NCBI RefSeq assembly: GCF_002201515.1
Contig: NZ_CP021421.1
Coordinates: forward strand, 496,001-560,000
Source: Muribaculum intestinale
GTDB taxonomy: Bacteria > Bacteroidota > Bacteroidia > Bacteroidales > Muribaculaceae
Reading direction: 5' to 3'
DNA: 64,000 nt
Positions within the stretch are counted from its first letter, which is position 1. Every line of letters starts with the position of its first letter. The position numbers were made by a program, and so were the translations under genes. The notes beneath the pieces were generated by a model that did no database searches, was not told where the DNA came from, and saw only the letters and a program-made list of their open reading frames with translations. Shown here piece after piece: positions 24,555 through 33,739 of the stretch.

Positions 24555-27500
24555 TATTTTTCCTGTTTTTATGCCGGGCCATAGCCGATTGGATTACAAC
24601 AAAGAAGAATGCCACAAGCATGACTCCCGCCACTACGGCAAGAATCATTCCGAAAAACACACCGGTGCCTATCGAGCGGCGGGCAGCAGACCCGGGGCCT
24701 GATGCGATGACCATCGGGAGCATGCCGAGAATAAATGCCGTAGAGGTCATCACAATCGGACGGAAACGTAGTCGGATGGCATGTTTTGCGGCCTCAAGAG
24801 CCGACATACCACTGTCGGTACGCTCTTTGGCGAACTCTACGACCAGAATTCCGTTTTTAGCGGCCATACCCATGAGCATCACAAGTCCGATCTGGAAATA
24901 GATGTCATTTTCAAGTCCGAGAGCCCACGTGCCAAGATATGCGCCCAATACTGCCACCGGAAGCGACAGCAACACTGCGAGCGGCACTGTCCAGCTTTCA
25001 TACAGAGCGGCAAGGAAGAGAAATACAAACAGAAACACCAGAGCGAGTATCATACCAGTCTGTGACCCGGCACGCTTCTGCTGATAGCTGAGTCCGCTCC
25101 ACTCCACGCCGATATTCGACGGAAGATGCGTGCGGGCAAGCTCCTCCATACGCGCCATCGCATCGCCCGAACTGTAGCCCTTGGCCGCATCACCCATTAT
25201 CAGCGCCGTATTAAACATGTTGAAACGGCGTATGGTGCCCGGGCCGGTAGTATAGCTTGTAGAGCCAAGAGCGGTAAGCGGGAGCATAGCTCCACCCGAA
25301 CTGCGTACGAAGAAGAGTCCGATATTGTCGCGGTGCTCTCGATACGGGGCCTCCGCCTGTATATACACACGGTATATGCGGTTGAACATATTGAAATCAT
25401 TCACATAAACCGCGCCGGTGAAAGCTTTCATAGTAGAGAACACATCGGCAAGAGGAACTCCGGCCAACATAGCCTTGTCACGGTCGACATCGAAATATAG
25501 CTGCGGAATATCGCTTTGCAGCGACGATGACAGCCCGCTTATCTCCTTGCAGCGCGCGGCATAGTACATAAGCGTGTCAGTGGCCTGGCGCAGATCGTCG
25601 AGAGTGGCGTCGCCGCGAGCCTCCAGCTGCATCTCGAATCCACCGGAATTACCGAGTCCGGGTATCACCGGCGGACGGCTCAGATATACCTTGCACTCCG
25701 GATATTCCTGCAATCCGGCACGCACCTCAGCCATCACATCGTCGATAGTCTCTCCGTCGCGCTCGCCCCAAGGCTTCATTATCACTGTGAGCTCGCTGCG
25801 CGCCTGGCTGCTGCCGACACGCGAACTGGAGCCGGCCACACTCTGCACGTAAGCTATAGCAGGATTATCCATCAGATATTCGACGGCACGCTCCGACACG
25901 GCGCGCGTACGCTCGAGAGTAGCTCCCTCCGGAAGCTCTATCTCTACCTTGAAATATCCCTGGTCCTCGACAGGAAGAAACGACGAGGGCATAAACTTGT
26001 TGATGAAGAAAATCGCCACAAGCATGACCGCAAATCCCGAAAGCATACGCTTGCGCTTGTTCACAGCCCGCGCGGTAACTGCCACAAAATGGCTGCTTCC
26101 CGATGAAAGCCAGCGATTTATAGCACTGAACAGACGGTTCTTAGGCCCCTCTCCGGCCGGACGCAGGATAATGGCACACATGGCCGGACTCAACGTCAGA
26201 GCCACCACCGTAGAAAGCAGCACCGACACCACGATTGTGACTGTAAACTGACGATACATCTGGCCAATAATGCCTCCAAGGAAACTCACCGGAACAAACA
26301 CAGCAGCCAGCACAAGCGACGTAGCGATAATCGGACTTGTAAGGTCGGCCATGGCGCGCTTGGTAGCCTCGCGCGGAGGCAGATTCTCATCATGCATCAC
26401 ACGCTCCACATTCTCGACCACCACAATGGCGTCATCGACGACAATACCTATGGCGAGAACCAGTCCGAGCAATGTGAGCATATTGAGCGAGAAGCCAAAC
26501 ATGAGCATGAAGCCAAACGTACCTATAAGCGAAATAGGCACGGCAATAAGTGGAATAAGCGTCGCACGCCAGCTCTGAAGCGACAGGAATACCACGAATA
26601 TAACCAGCACGAGCGCCTCAAAAAGCGTCTTGTAGACTTCATGCACCGACTCGTTGATATAGGTGGTCATATCGAAGGGGAAGGCATAATCGAGGCCTTC
26701 CGGAAAACTCTTGCTTATCTCTTTCATAGCCTCGCGCACCTCGCGGGCCACATCGATGGCATTGGCTCCGGGGAGCATATATATGGCGAGCACTGCCGCG
26801 TTCTCTCCGTTGATACCGCTCTCGGTATTGTAGCTTTGCGCTTCAAGCGATATACGCGCCACATCGCGCAGACGTATTATCGAGCCTTCGGAATCGGCAC
26901 GTATGACAATCTCCTCAAACTCCGATACCGACGACAGACGCCCCTGTGTGGTAATAGGCACAGTGACATCGAGTCCCTTTACAGGCTGCTGTCCGAGCAC
27001 TCCTGCCGCCGACTCTCGGTTCTGGTCCTTGAGAGCTTTCTGAAGGTCGGCGACAGTGATGCCAAGGTCGGCCATCTTGTCGGGCTCGACCCATATCTGC
27101 ATCGCATAATATCGTCCTCCGATATTGCTTACGCGTCCAACGCCCGGGAGACGGCGTATAAGGTCTATCACATTCAATGTGACGAAATTACTGAGATATA
27201 TCTCATCAAACTTAGGGTCGGAGCTGGTGACCGTCATGGTCATCAGCTGGCTTGGAGACTGGCGCTCGACACTGATACCGTTCTGTACCACTTCCGCGGG
27301 CAGACGCGACTCTGCGAGTTTTACGCGATTCTGTATCTCTACAGCCGACAACTCGGGATTTGCCGATATGTCAAACGTAATCGTGGCATTGAAACTGCCC
27401 GAATTGTTGCTGGTCGACTCCATATAAAGCATACCGGGCGTACCGTTAAGTTCCTGCTCGATAGGAGTGGCCACCGCCTGCGATACAGTGAGCGCGTTGG

Positions 27501-27657
27501 CTCCGGGATATGAGGCGCTTACCTTCACCACCGGAGGCGTTATCTGCGGATACTGGTCGACAGGAAGAGCAATAAGCCCGATAATGCCGACAATCACAAT
27601 CAGCAGCGATATCACTGCTGAAAATACCGGTCGGTCAATAAAAAATCCAGGTTTCAT
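24529..27657 (-). CDS. RND family multidrug efflux pump, inner-membrane subunit
   Basis: A 1042-aa AcrB-type proton-driven pump. It begins MKPGFFIDRPVFSAVISLL with the first membrane helix. Twelve membrane segments are arranged in two repeats, with large periplasmic loops after TM1 and TM7. The proton-relay motif is visible in LLGLVLAIGIVVDDAIVVVE (the Asp pair in TM4). LFLAALYESWTVPLAVLLSL and GMAAKNGILVVEFAKE mark the second half. The start is the ATG at 27657, which overlaps the MFP stop codon (TGATG). Likely substrates are hydrophobic drugs, bile salts or dyes, as for the HAE1 family. No regulator gene is adjacent. Confidence 0.95.
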   Translation of the reverse strand: MKPGFFIDRPVFSAVISLLIVIVGIIGLIALPVDQYPQITPPVVKVSASYPGANALTVSQAVATPIEQELNGTPGMLYMESTSNNSGSFNATITFDISANPELSAVEIQNRVKLAESRLPAEVVQNGISVERQSPSQLMTMTVTSSDPKFDEIYLSNFVTLNVIDLIRRLPGVGRVSNIGGRYYAMQIWVEPDKMADLGITVADLQKALKDQNRESAAGVLGQQPVKGLDVTVPITTQGRLSSVSEFEEIVIRADSEGSIIRLRDVARISLEAQSYNTESGINGENAAVLAIYMLPGANAIDVAREVREAMKEISKSFPEGLDYAFPFDMTTYINESVHEVYKTLFEALVLVIFVVFLSLQSWRATLIPLIAVPISLIGTFGFMLMFGFSLNMLTLLGLVLAIGIVVDDAIVVVENVERVMHDENLPPREATKRAMADLTSPIIATSLVLAAVFVPVSFLGGIIGQMYRQFTVTIVVSVLLSTVVALTLSPAMCAIILRPAGEGPKNRLFSAINRWLSSGSSHFVAVTARAVNKRKRMLSGFAVMLVAIFFINKFMPSSFLPVEDQGYFKVEIELPEGATLERTRAVSERAVEYLMDNPAIAYVQSVAGSSSRVGSSQARSELTVIMKPWGERDGETIDDVMAEVRAGLQEYPECKVYLSRPPVIPGLGNSGGFEMQLEARGDATLDDLRQATDTLMYYAARCKEISGLSSSLQSDIPQLYFDVDRDKAMLAGVPLADVFSTMKAFTGAVYVNDFNMFNRIYRVYIQAEAPYREHRDNIGLFFVRSSGGAMLPLTALGSTSYTTGPGTIRRFNMFNTALIMGDAAKGYSSGDAMARMEELARTHLPSNIGVEWSGLSYQQKRAGSQTGMILALVFLFVFLFLAALYESWTVPLAVLLSLPVAVLGAYLGTWALGLENDIYFQIGLVMLMGMAAKNGILVVEFAKERTDSGMSALEAAKHAIRLRFRPIVMTSTAFILGMLPMVIASGPGSAARRSIGTGVFFGMILAVVAGVMLVAFFFVVIQSAMARHKNRKNNGKAIKTD

Positions 27658-28829
27658 CACTCGCCCTCCTCAGTCTTATATGTGACTTCCATTCCTGGCG
27701 ACAGTTTATGCTGCCCTTCGACAACCACCATCTCCCCTGCGACAAGACCGCGCTCGATTACAACACGGTTGTCGACCTCGGGGCCGATTTCCACAAATCG
27801 CTTCTCGACTTTTCCCGAAGGGAGCATCACATATACGTAGCTTGCGCCACGCTCTACGATAAGCGACTTTACAGGAACCACTACGGCGTCCTCCCGAACG
27901 TCGAGCAATATCTTTACCTTTGTAAACTGGCCGGGGAGCACCGCACGCTCGGGATTGGGCATTGTGGCGCGTACGGAGAATGTGCCTGTCTTCGGGTCGA
28001 CCTGCGGCTCGGCGAAGTCGACCAGACCACGGCGCAGATATACGGTATTGTCGGCGAGGGTAATCGTGACATATGGCTGCCATGAACGCGACGAATCGCG
28101 CTCGCCGAGCTCCACATTACGCTCGCGGCTTTTCAGATAGTCAAGCGATGTCATACTGAAATCGATGAGCACCGTGTCGCTCTTGACGATTGTGGCAAGC
28201 AACGATTTTCCGCCCGGGCCTACCAAAGTGCCCAGGTCGACATTGCGCTCGGATATGCGTCCGCTTATGGGTGAGCGCACTGTAGTATAGCTGAGTTCCA
28301 GACGAGCCTGAGCAAGGTCGGCGCGGCTCATAGCCACTTCCGCCTGGGCTGTCTCGTATGCAGCCACGGCGTTGTCGAGGTCAAGACGCGACGCGGCATT
28401 CTGAGCATAGAGCGGACGCACACGCTCAAGATCGCGAGCAGCCTTCTGGGCCTGTGCCTCATTCTTCTTAAGCTGGGCCTGCGCCTTATCGACATTGGCC
28501 TGATAGGTGTCCGGATTAATCACAAACAGCACCTGCCCTTTCTCTACATGGGAGCCTTCGTCAAAGAGCATCTTCTCCAGATATCCCTCGACGCGCGCGC
28601 GTACCTCTACAAACTGGGAGGCTCTTACACGACCCACATATTCACCATATATCTCTACATCGTCGATACGTGCCGGCGCCACAGTGACCACAGGAGATAA
28701 CACAGTAGCAGATGGTTTACGCAAAAGAATCACTGCCGCTACAGCAATGGCGACAATTACACACAGCAATACAGCCAAAGCTACAATACGCTTATTGCGC
28801 GGCAATTTGGAAAATGATTGTTTCAGCAT
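27657..28829 (-). CDS. RND efflux periplasmic adaptor (membrane fusion protein)
   Basis: A 390-aa AcrA-type adaptor. The N-terminal membrane anchor is at about 12-32 (RIVALAVLLCVIVAIAVAAV). A lipoyl-like hairpin domain (EVRARVEGYLEKMLFDEGSH) and an alpha-helical hairpin (AQLKKNEAQAQKAARDLERV) follow. The beta-barrel and membrane-proximal domains come next (LPGQFTKVKILLD, then VVPVKSLIVERG). The first residue is the ATG at 28829; the frame is open upstream but contains no good start signal. It is the first gene of the efflux operon. Confidence 0.93.
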   Translation of the reverse strand: MLKQSFSKLPRNKRIVALAVLLCVIVAIAVAAVILLRKPSATVLSPVVTVAPARIDDVEIYGEYVGRVRASQFVEVRARVEGYLEKMLFDEGSHVEKGQVLFVINPDTYQANVDKAQAQLKKNEAQAQKAARDLERVRPLYAQNAASRLDLDNAVAAYETAQAEVAMSRADLAQARLELSYTTVRSPISGRISERNVDLGTLVGPGGKSLLATIVKSDTVLIDFSMTSLDYLKSRERNVELGERDSSRSWQPYVTITLADNTVYLRRGLVDFAEPQVDPKTGTFSVRATMPNPERAVLPGQFTKVKILLDVREDAVVVPVKSLIVERGASYVYVMLPSGKVEKRFVEIGPEVDNRVVIERGLVAGEMVVVEGQHKLSPGMEVTYKTEEGE

Positions 28830-29019
28830 AATAATGTGTGAGGTAGTTATTACCTTGAATTTAATGTGATGACAATATAGCAAAATGCTCTATTATCATT
28901 AAACAACAACAAATGGATATAGTTCTCTCAGACGATAAAATTACAAACTTTTTCCATATAATAAAACGGTATGTCAATAAACTGTAGAAGTATGTCAATA
29001 AACCGCCCGTAGCAGACGC

Positions 29020-29052
29020 AAAAAAGGCCGTCCCTATGCATATGGACGACCT
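29020..29052 (-). terminator. Terminator of the GH43-GH16 gene
   Basis: The stem AGGcCGTCC/GGACGACCT (29025-29033 with 29044-29052) is followed on the minus strand by six T. It lies 25-57 bases after the stop codon of the minus-strand GH43-GH16 gene. Confidence 0.75.
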
Positions 29053-29076
29053 GTAATATGGCGCTTTACATCAAAG

Positions 29077-30987
29077 CTACTGATATAGCCTTACATAATC
29101 AATCTCATATCTCATCGGCAATGCACCGTTGTCGATATCTCCTCCATGGTCGCCACCCAAAGCAAGATCAAGGAGGAAATAGTGAGGCTGCCTCATCGGA
29201 TTCGTGCCATTGCCGACCGTACCGTTTACGGTATCATCAAGTGATACTTCATTAATCAGCTCTCCGTCAATATATATCTTCAATGCCGATTCATCCCAAT
29301 CCATACGCCAGATATGGAATTTTGAAGCCCAGTCGGCATCCTTGGCAAGAAAATGCTCATAATTTACAGTCTTACTGTTCCATACGGCATCATATTGTCG
29401 GTCATTGCCCCAGGCTGCATTGGCAAGAATATGAGGTACCCCGTCTATTCTGTAATACTCCATTATATCGATTTCGCCACATGAAGGCCATGGCATGTCA
29501 TTACCGAGAGTCCATATCGCAGGCCATGCACCCGGACCGACCGGGATGCGTGCGCGGACTTCAAGAGTACCATAGCGGAATTCTTTTTTACCCCTGGTAT
29601 TTACCGAGGCTGATGTATATTCTATCGTAGGACGCGAGCGGCGCCAATCGGACGAGCCATCCTCAAACATAGGATTGGGGCTACGTGTCTTGCGCGCCTC
29701 AAGTATGAGCAGGCCGTCCTTACAATATGCGTTATCCCGATGATACCACTGTGCCTCATGATTACGGGCAAAGCCTTCCTCATAGTTCCATACGCTGTCG
29801 TTAAGAGGACCGTCTACGTCAAACTCATCATACCACACAAGTCTGCGCCCGTCAGCGGTGCGGTTGAGCACAGGAGCTATATCTACATACTTAACGACAG
29901 GAACAGAATCAACGTCGAAGTCTATAGGCAGACAAAGATATCGGGAGTCGGCAAGACAGCCGGGACGCCATTTGTCAGCAAAGAAATATACACTGTCGCC
30001 TACTACCAGAGGGAAAGCCCCCTGCCCACCGAATGTCGTGTCACTGCCCTCGCCTACAAATGGTGAAGGATGTTCGGTCCACTCTCCCATTATCCTGTCG
30101 GCCGAGAACATGCGTGCCTTATTTGGCGCCCATCCTGTACATCCCGAACATATCATCCAATATCGGCCATTTTTCTTAAACAAGACAGGAGCCTCGTTGT
30201 GTCCGGCAGGAAAAATACGTATATATTTGCTTGTATGGGCGTTGTAACTGCTGTTGAGTTCGGCGATGTTAAGCGTAAGATTCTCTTCTGAAGAATAAAT
30301 ATGATATGCCTTTCCGTCATCATCGACAAAAACAGTCATGTCGCGCGACATCTGGCCGCCCGATAAATCACGGATAAGAAACATACCCTTCTTCACAGCA
30401 TCAAGCCACTCGGGACTCCATCCGGTGTATTCATCAGTGTTCCATTTGGCGCCACGCAATGATTTATCGAAATTCAAAGGATATTTACCGGGGTTGACTC
30501 TTCGGGAATATTTAAACTCGAATGGCCCATCCGGCCTGTCGCTCTCGGCCACAGCCACATGGGCGGCATCGTAGCCCCTACCCTTCAGTTCGTGGTGAAA
30601 CCACATGACATATTTCTTTGTCTTAGGACAATACACTACCTTAGGGCGCTCTATAGTACAACCTTTCTGCACTGTGCTGGCGGTATCGTCGACCACCTTG
30701 AATGCAATGCCCTCGTTCTTCCAGTCAACAAGATCGGCGGACGAATAACACGCGACTCCCTTCTGATAATCCGCATCAAATCCGGGCCGGTGCTCCCCAT
30801 ACCAGTAATAGAGTGAGTCGGTCCTGATTATGTTTCCGCCATGGCAGTTTATGCGGTTGCTTTCAGTGTCGTACCACTCTGCACCGTTCACCAACGGACC
30901 TGACGCCATACCGGCTCCAAAAGCCGGGAAACACGACACACAGAGAATCACTAAAGACACGAAATGTGATAAACTAAACTTTTTCAT
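29077..30987 (-). CDS. Secreted GH43-GH16 two-domain glycoside hydrolase
   Basis: A 636-aa protein with a signal peptide (MKKFSLSHFVSLVILCVSCF) starting at the ATG at 30987. Residues about 30-370 are a five-bladed GH43 domain: NRINCHGGNIIRTDSLYYWY near the start, WTEHPSPFVGEGSDTTFGGQG further on. This N-terminus resembles the exo-beta-1,3-galactanase group. Residues about 385-636 are a GH16 domain: RLVWYDEFDVDG, and the catalytic motif GEIDIMEYYR with two Glu and an Asp (about 502-508), then KFHIWRMDWDESALKIYIDG. GH16 covers endo-beta-1,3-glucanases, galactanases and agarases. An exo-acting and an endo-acting domain on one chain could process a beta-1,3-linked galactan or glucan. It is a single-gene unit with its own terminator. 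Confidence 0.9.
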   Translation of the reverse strand: MKKFSLSHFVSLVILCVSCFPAFGAGMASGPLVNGAEWYDTESNRINCHGGNIIRTDSLYYWYGEHRPGFDADYQKGVACYSSADLVDWKNEGIAFKVVDDTASTVQKGCTIERPKVVYCPKTKKYVMWFHHELKGRGYDAAHVAVAESDRPDGPFEFKYSRRVNPGKYPLNFDKSLRGAKWNTDEYTGWSPEWLDAVKKGMFLIRDLSGGQMSRDMTVFVDDDGKAYHIYSSEENLTLNIAELNSSYNAHTSKYIRIFPAGHNEAPVLFKKNGRYWMICSGCTGWAPNKARMFSADRIMGEWTEHPSPFVGEGSDTTFGGQGAFPLVVGDSVYFFADKWRPGCLADSRYLCLPIDFDVDSVPVVKYVDIAPVLNRTADGRRLVWYDEFDVDGPLNDSVWNYEEGFARNHEAQWYHRDNAYCKDGLLILEARKTRSPNPMFEDGSSDWRRSRPTIEYTSASVNTRGKKEFRYGTLEVRARIPVGPGAWPAIWTLGNDMPWPSCGEIDIMEYYRIDGVPHILANAAWGNDRQYDAVWNSKTVNYEHFLAKDADWASKFHIWRMDWDESALKIYIDGELINEVSLDDTVNGTVGNGTNPMRQPHYFLLDLALGGDHGGDIDNGALPMRYEIDYVRLYQ

Positions 30988-31214
30988 TAATACAGAGTTG
31001 AAATATACATAAGGCCTCAATGATTACATGAAGCATCAGGCTCATAAGACATCCGATTTCATATTCATACCGATTTTTCCACTCATTGCCTGCTTTCATC
31101 GCCTAAAGTTACAAAAATTCTGCAAAACAGGCATCATCAGCATCGAATAACAAATAAATCATACAATCTATCATGTAAACAACGGCAACAGAAGCATATG
31201 TTGAAATAAATGCT

Positions 31215-31222
31215 TAACTTTG
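31215..31222 (+). promoter_or_regulatory. -7 element of the thr operon promoter
   Basis: TAACTTTG matches the Bacteroidetes -7 consensus. No good -33 box is visible at the normal distance. Transcription starting near 31229 would give a 5' leader of about 35 nt before the thrA ATG at 31264. No leader peptide or terminator is visible, unlike the Phe/Tyr and Trp operons. Confidence 0.45.
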
Positions 31223-31263
31223 CAAATATATACAACCTAATATATTTTACTACTCATCAGCCA

Positions 31264-33699
31264 ATGAAAGTAATGAAATTTGGCGGCACGTCGGTAGGCA
31301 CGATAGAAAGCCTGCGCAACGTGAAAGCCATTGTCGAAAGTTGCGACGAACCGGTGGTGGTAGTGGTGTCGGCGCTTGGCGGCATCACCGACCAGCTGAT
31401 TGCCACCGCACGGCTGGCTGCGGCAGGTGACATAGCACATCTTGAAAGCTACGCGCGCATCGTAGAACGTCACCGCCAGGTGATTGACGGTATAGTGCCC
31501 GAAGCGTTCAAGCTGGAAGTGCTCTCGATTGTCAACCCGCTGCTTGAGGAACTTGGCAATATCTATCGCGGTGTAAGCCTTATCCGCGACCTGAGCCAGC
31601 GTACCCTCGACATTATCGTCAGCTACGGCGAGCGCATATCATCGGTAATCGTATCGCGCGTAATTGAAGGTGCGGTACATATCGACAGCCGCACTTTTAT
31701 CAAGACGGTAAAGCAATGGGACAAGCATGTACTCGACAATGACGCCACACAACCTCTGATTCACGAACGATTCGACAATCTTAATGCAAAAGTGGTAGTC
31801 GTCCCCGGCTTTATAGCCAGCGACGCAGAAGGCAATGTCACCAATCTCGGCCGAGGCGGCTCAGACTACACCGCGGCAATCATCGCGGCAGCTCTCGATG
31901 CCCGAGTGCTTGAGATTTGGACCGATGTCGACGGATTCATGACCGCCGACCCGCGCGTAATCTCCGGCGCACTGGTAATCGACCGACTGTCGTTTACCGA
32001 AGCGATGGAGCTATGCAACTTCGGAGCCAAGGTCATCTATCCTCCCACTATCTATCCTGTATTCCACAAGAACATACCTATAGTAATCAAGAATACCTTC
32101 AACCCGTCAGCCGCAGGCACATGGATCAGCGAGCAGGAGCCGTCGCCGGAGGGCAAAGCTATCAAGGGTATCAGCTCAATCAACGATACATGTCTTGTCA
32201 CCATCAAGGGCCTCGGCATGGTAGGCGTGATAGGTATCAACTCACGGATATTCAATGCTCTGGCGCAAAACGGCATATCCGTGTTCCTCGTAAGCCAGGC
32301 CGCTTCAGAGAACAATATCTCGTTTGCCGTGCGCAACGCCGACGCCGACCACGCCATACAGGTGCTCAATCAAGAGTTTGCCGCCGAACTTAAGAGCGGC
32401 ACACTGAGCGAGATTGTAGCCGAACCCAATCTGGCCACCGTAGCCATCGTAGGTGAGAACATGAAGCACACCGGCGGTATCGCGGGAAAGCTATTCAATG
32501 TTCTCGGACGCAACGGTATTAGCGTCATAGCCTGCGCTCAAGGAGCATCCGAAACAAACATATCCTTTGTAATCGAGCATGACGACCTGCGCAAAGCGCT
32601 CAATGTAATCCACGACAGTTTTTTCTTATCTGACACTCAGGTCTTAAACCTGTTTGTTGTCGGTACAGGCAATGTGGGGCGACATCTGCTGTCGCAAATC
32701 CACGCCCAACAGGAAAACCTGCTGGAAAACAAGGCTTTGCGGCTACGCATAGTTGGCATTGCAAACTCACGTAAATGTATCTTCGACCGCGAAGGCATCG
32801 ACATAGACCGGACTGATTATCTGCTTGAGAACTCGACAATCGACGCGACTCCGGAGAATCTCAAAAAGGAGATAATCGGTATGAATATCTTCAACTCTGT
32901 GTTTGTCGACTGCACGGCAAGCCCAAAGATTGCGGAACTATATTACGACCTCCTCAGCCACAACATCAACGTTGTGGCTGCCAACAAAATCGCGGCATCG
33001 GGCGATTACGAGGGCTACCGGCGCATGAAGCGCGTGGCCCGAAAAAAAGATGTAAAGTTCCTGTTTGAGACCAATGTAGGGGCCGGACTTCCGATTATCA
33101 ACACCATCAACAATCTCATCAACTCGGGCGACAGGATACTGCGCATAGAGGCGGTGCTCAGCGGCACTCTGAACTATATATTCAATGTGCTCAGTCCGGA
33201 AATACCCATGAGCCGTGCGATAGAAATGGCATGTGAGGCAGGCTATGCAGAGCCTGACCCACGCATCGACCTGAGCGGACGCGATGTAATGAGAAAACTC
33301 GTGATACTTGCGCGTGAGGCCGGTTATCCGACTTCGCAAGATGATGTCGAGTGTCGTCTGTTTCTGCCGGAATCGTGTTTCGAAGGCTCAATTGATGACT
33401 TCTTCACCAAAGTAAAGGAGCTCGACGGCATGTTTGAGAAAATGCGTGCCCAGGCCGAAAAAGACGGAGAGCATTTCCGATTTGCAGCCGTGCTCGACCA
33501 TGGCAAAGTAAGCGTAGGTCTGCGTACTGTCGACTCGGCCCACCCCTTCTACCATCTAGAAGGGAGCAACAATGTTATTCTGCTCACTACTGAACGGTAC
33601 AACGAATATCCTATGGTGATAAAGGGATATGGAGCCGGAGCCGAAGTGACCGCCGCAGGAGTTTTCTCCGACATCATCGGCATCGCCAACATACGCTGA
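31264..33699 (+). CDS. thrA: Bifunctional aspartate kinase / homoserine dehydrogenase
   Basis: An 811-aa enzyme for the first and third steps from aspartate to threonine and methionine. Residues 1-290 form the aspartokinase (MKVMKFGGTSVG, FIASDAEGNVTNLGRGGSDY, EIWTDVDGFMTADPRV). Residues about 300-450 hold paired ACT domains (LVTIKGLGMVGVIGINSRIF, VAIVGENMKHTGGIAGKLF), where threonine feedback normally acts. Residues about 460-811 form the homoserine dehydrogenase (LNLFVVGTGNVGRHLLSQI, VVAANKIAASGDYEGY, EAVLSGTLNYIF, EAGYAEPDPRIDLSGRDV). The frame is open to 31210, but that ATG precedes the predicted transcription start. The ATG at 31264 is chosen. Confidence 0.96.
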   Translation: MKVMKFGGTSVGTIESLRNVKAIVESCDEPVVVVVSALGGITDQLIATARLAAAGDIAHLESYARIVERHRQVIDGIVPEAFKLEVLSIVNPLLEELGNIYRGVSLIRDLSQRTLDIIVSYGERISSVIVSRVIEGAVHIDSRTFIKTVKQWDKHVLDNDATQPLIHERFDNLNAKVVVVPGFIASDAEGNVTNLGRGGSDYTAAIIAAALDARVLEIWTDVDGFMTADPRVISGALVIDRLSFTEAMELCNFGAKVIYPPTIYPVFHKNIPIVIKNTFNPSAAGTWISEQEPSPEGKAIKGISSINDTCLVTIKGLGMVGVIGINSRIFNALAQNGISVFLVSQAASENNISFAVRNADADHAIQVLNQEFAAELKSGTLSEIVAEPNLATVAIVGENMKHTGGIAGKLFNVLGRNGISVIACAQGASETNISFVIEHDDLRKALNVIHDSFFLSDTQVLNLFVVGTGNVGRHLLSQIHAQQENLLENKALRLRIVGIANSRKCIFDREGIDIDRTDYLLENSTIDATPENLKKEIIGMNIFNSVFVDCTASPKIAELYYDLLSHNINVVAANKIAASGDYEGYRRMKRVARKKDVKFLFETNVGAGLPIINTINNLINSGDRILRIEAVLSGTLNYIFNVLSPEIPMSRAIEMACEAGYAEPDPRIDLSGRDVMRKLVILAREAGYPTSQDDVECRLFLPESCFEGSIDDFFTKVKELDGMFEKMRAQAEKDGEHFRFAAVLDHGKVSVGLRTVDSAHPFYHLEGSNNVILLTTERYNEYPMVIKGYGAGAEVTAAGVFSDIIGIANIR

Positions 33700-33739
33700 T
33701 CTACTGTTTTTTACCGACAATATCTATTCTGAAAGTTAA

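Noticed and set aside
31210..31263. Longer start for thrA at the ATG at 31210
   Set aside because: It would begin before the predicted transcription start given by TAACTTTG at 31215-31222.
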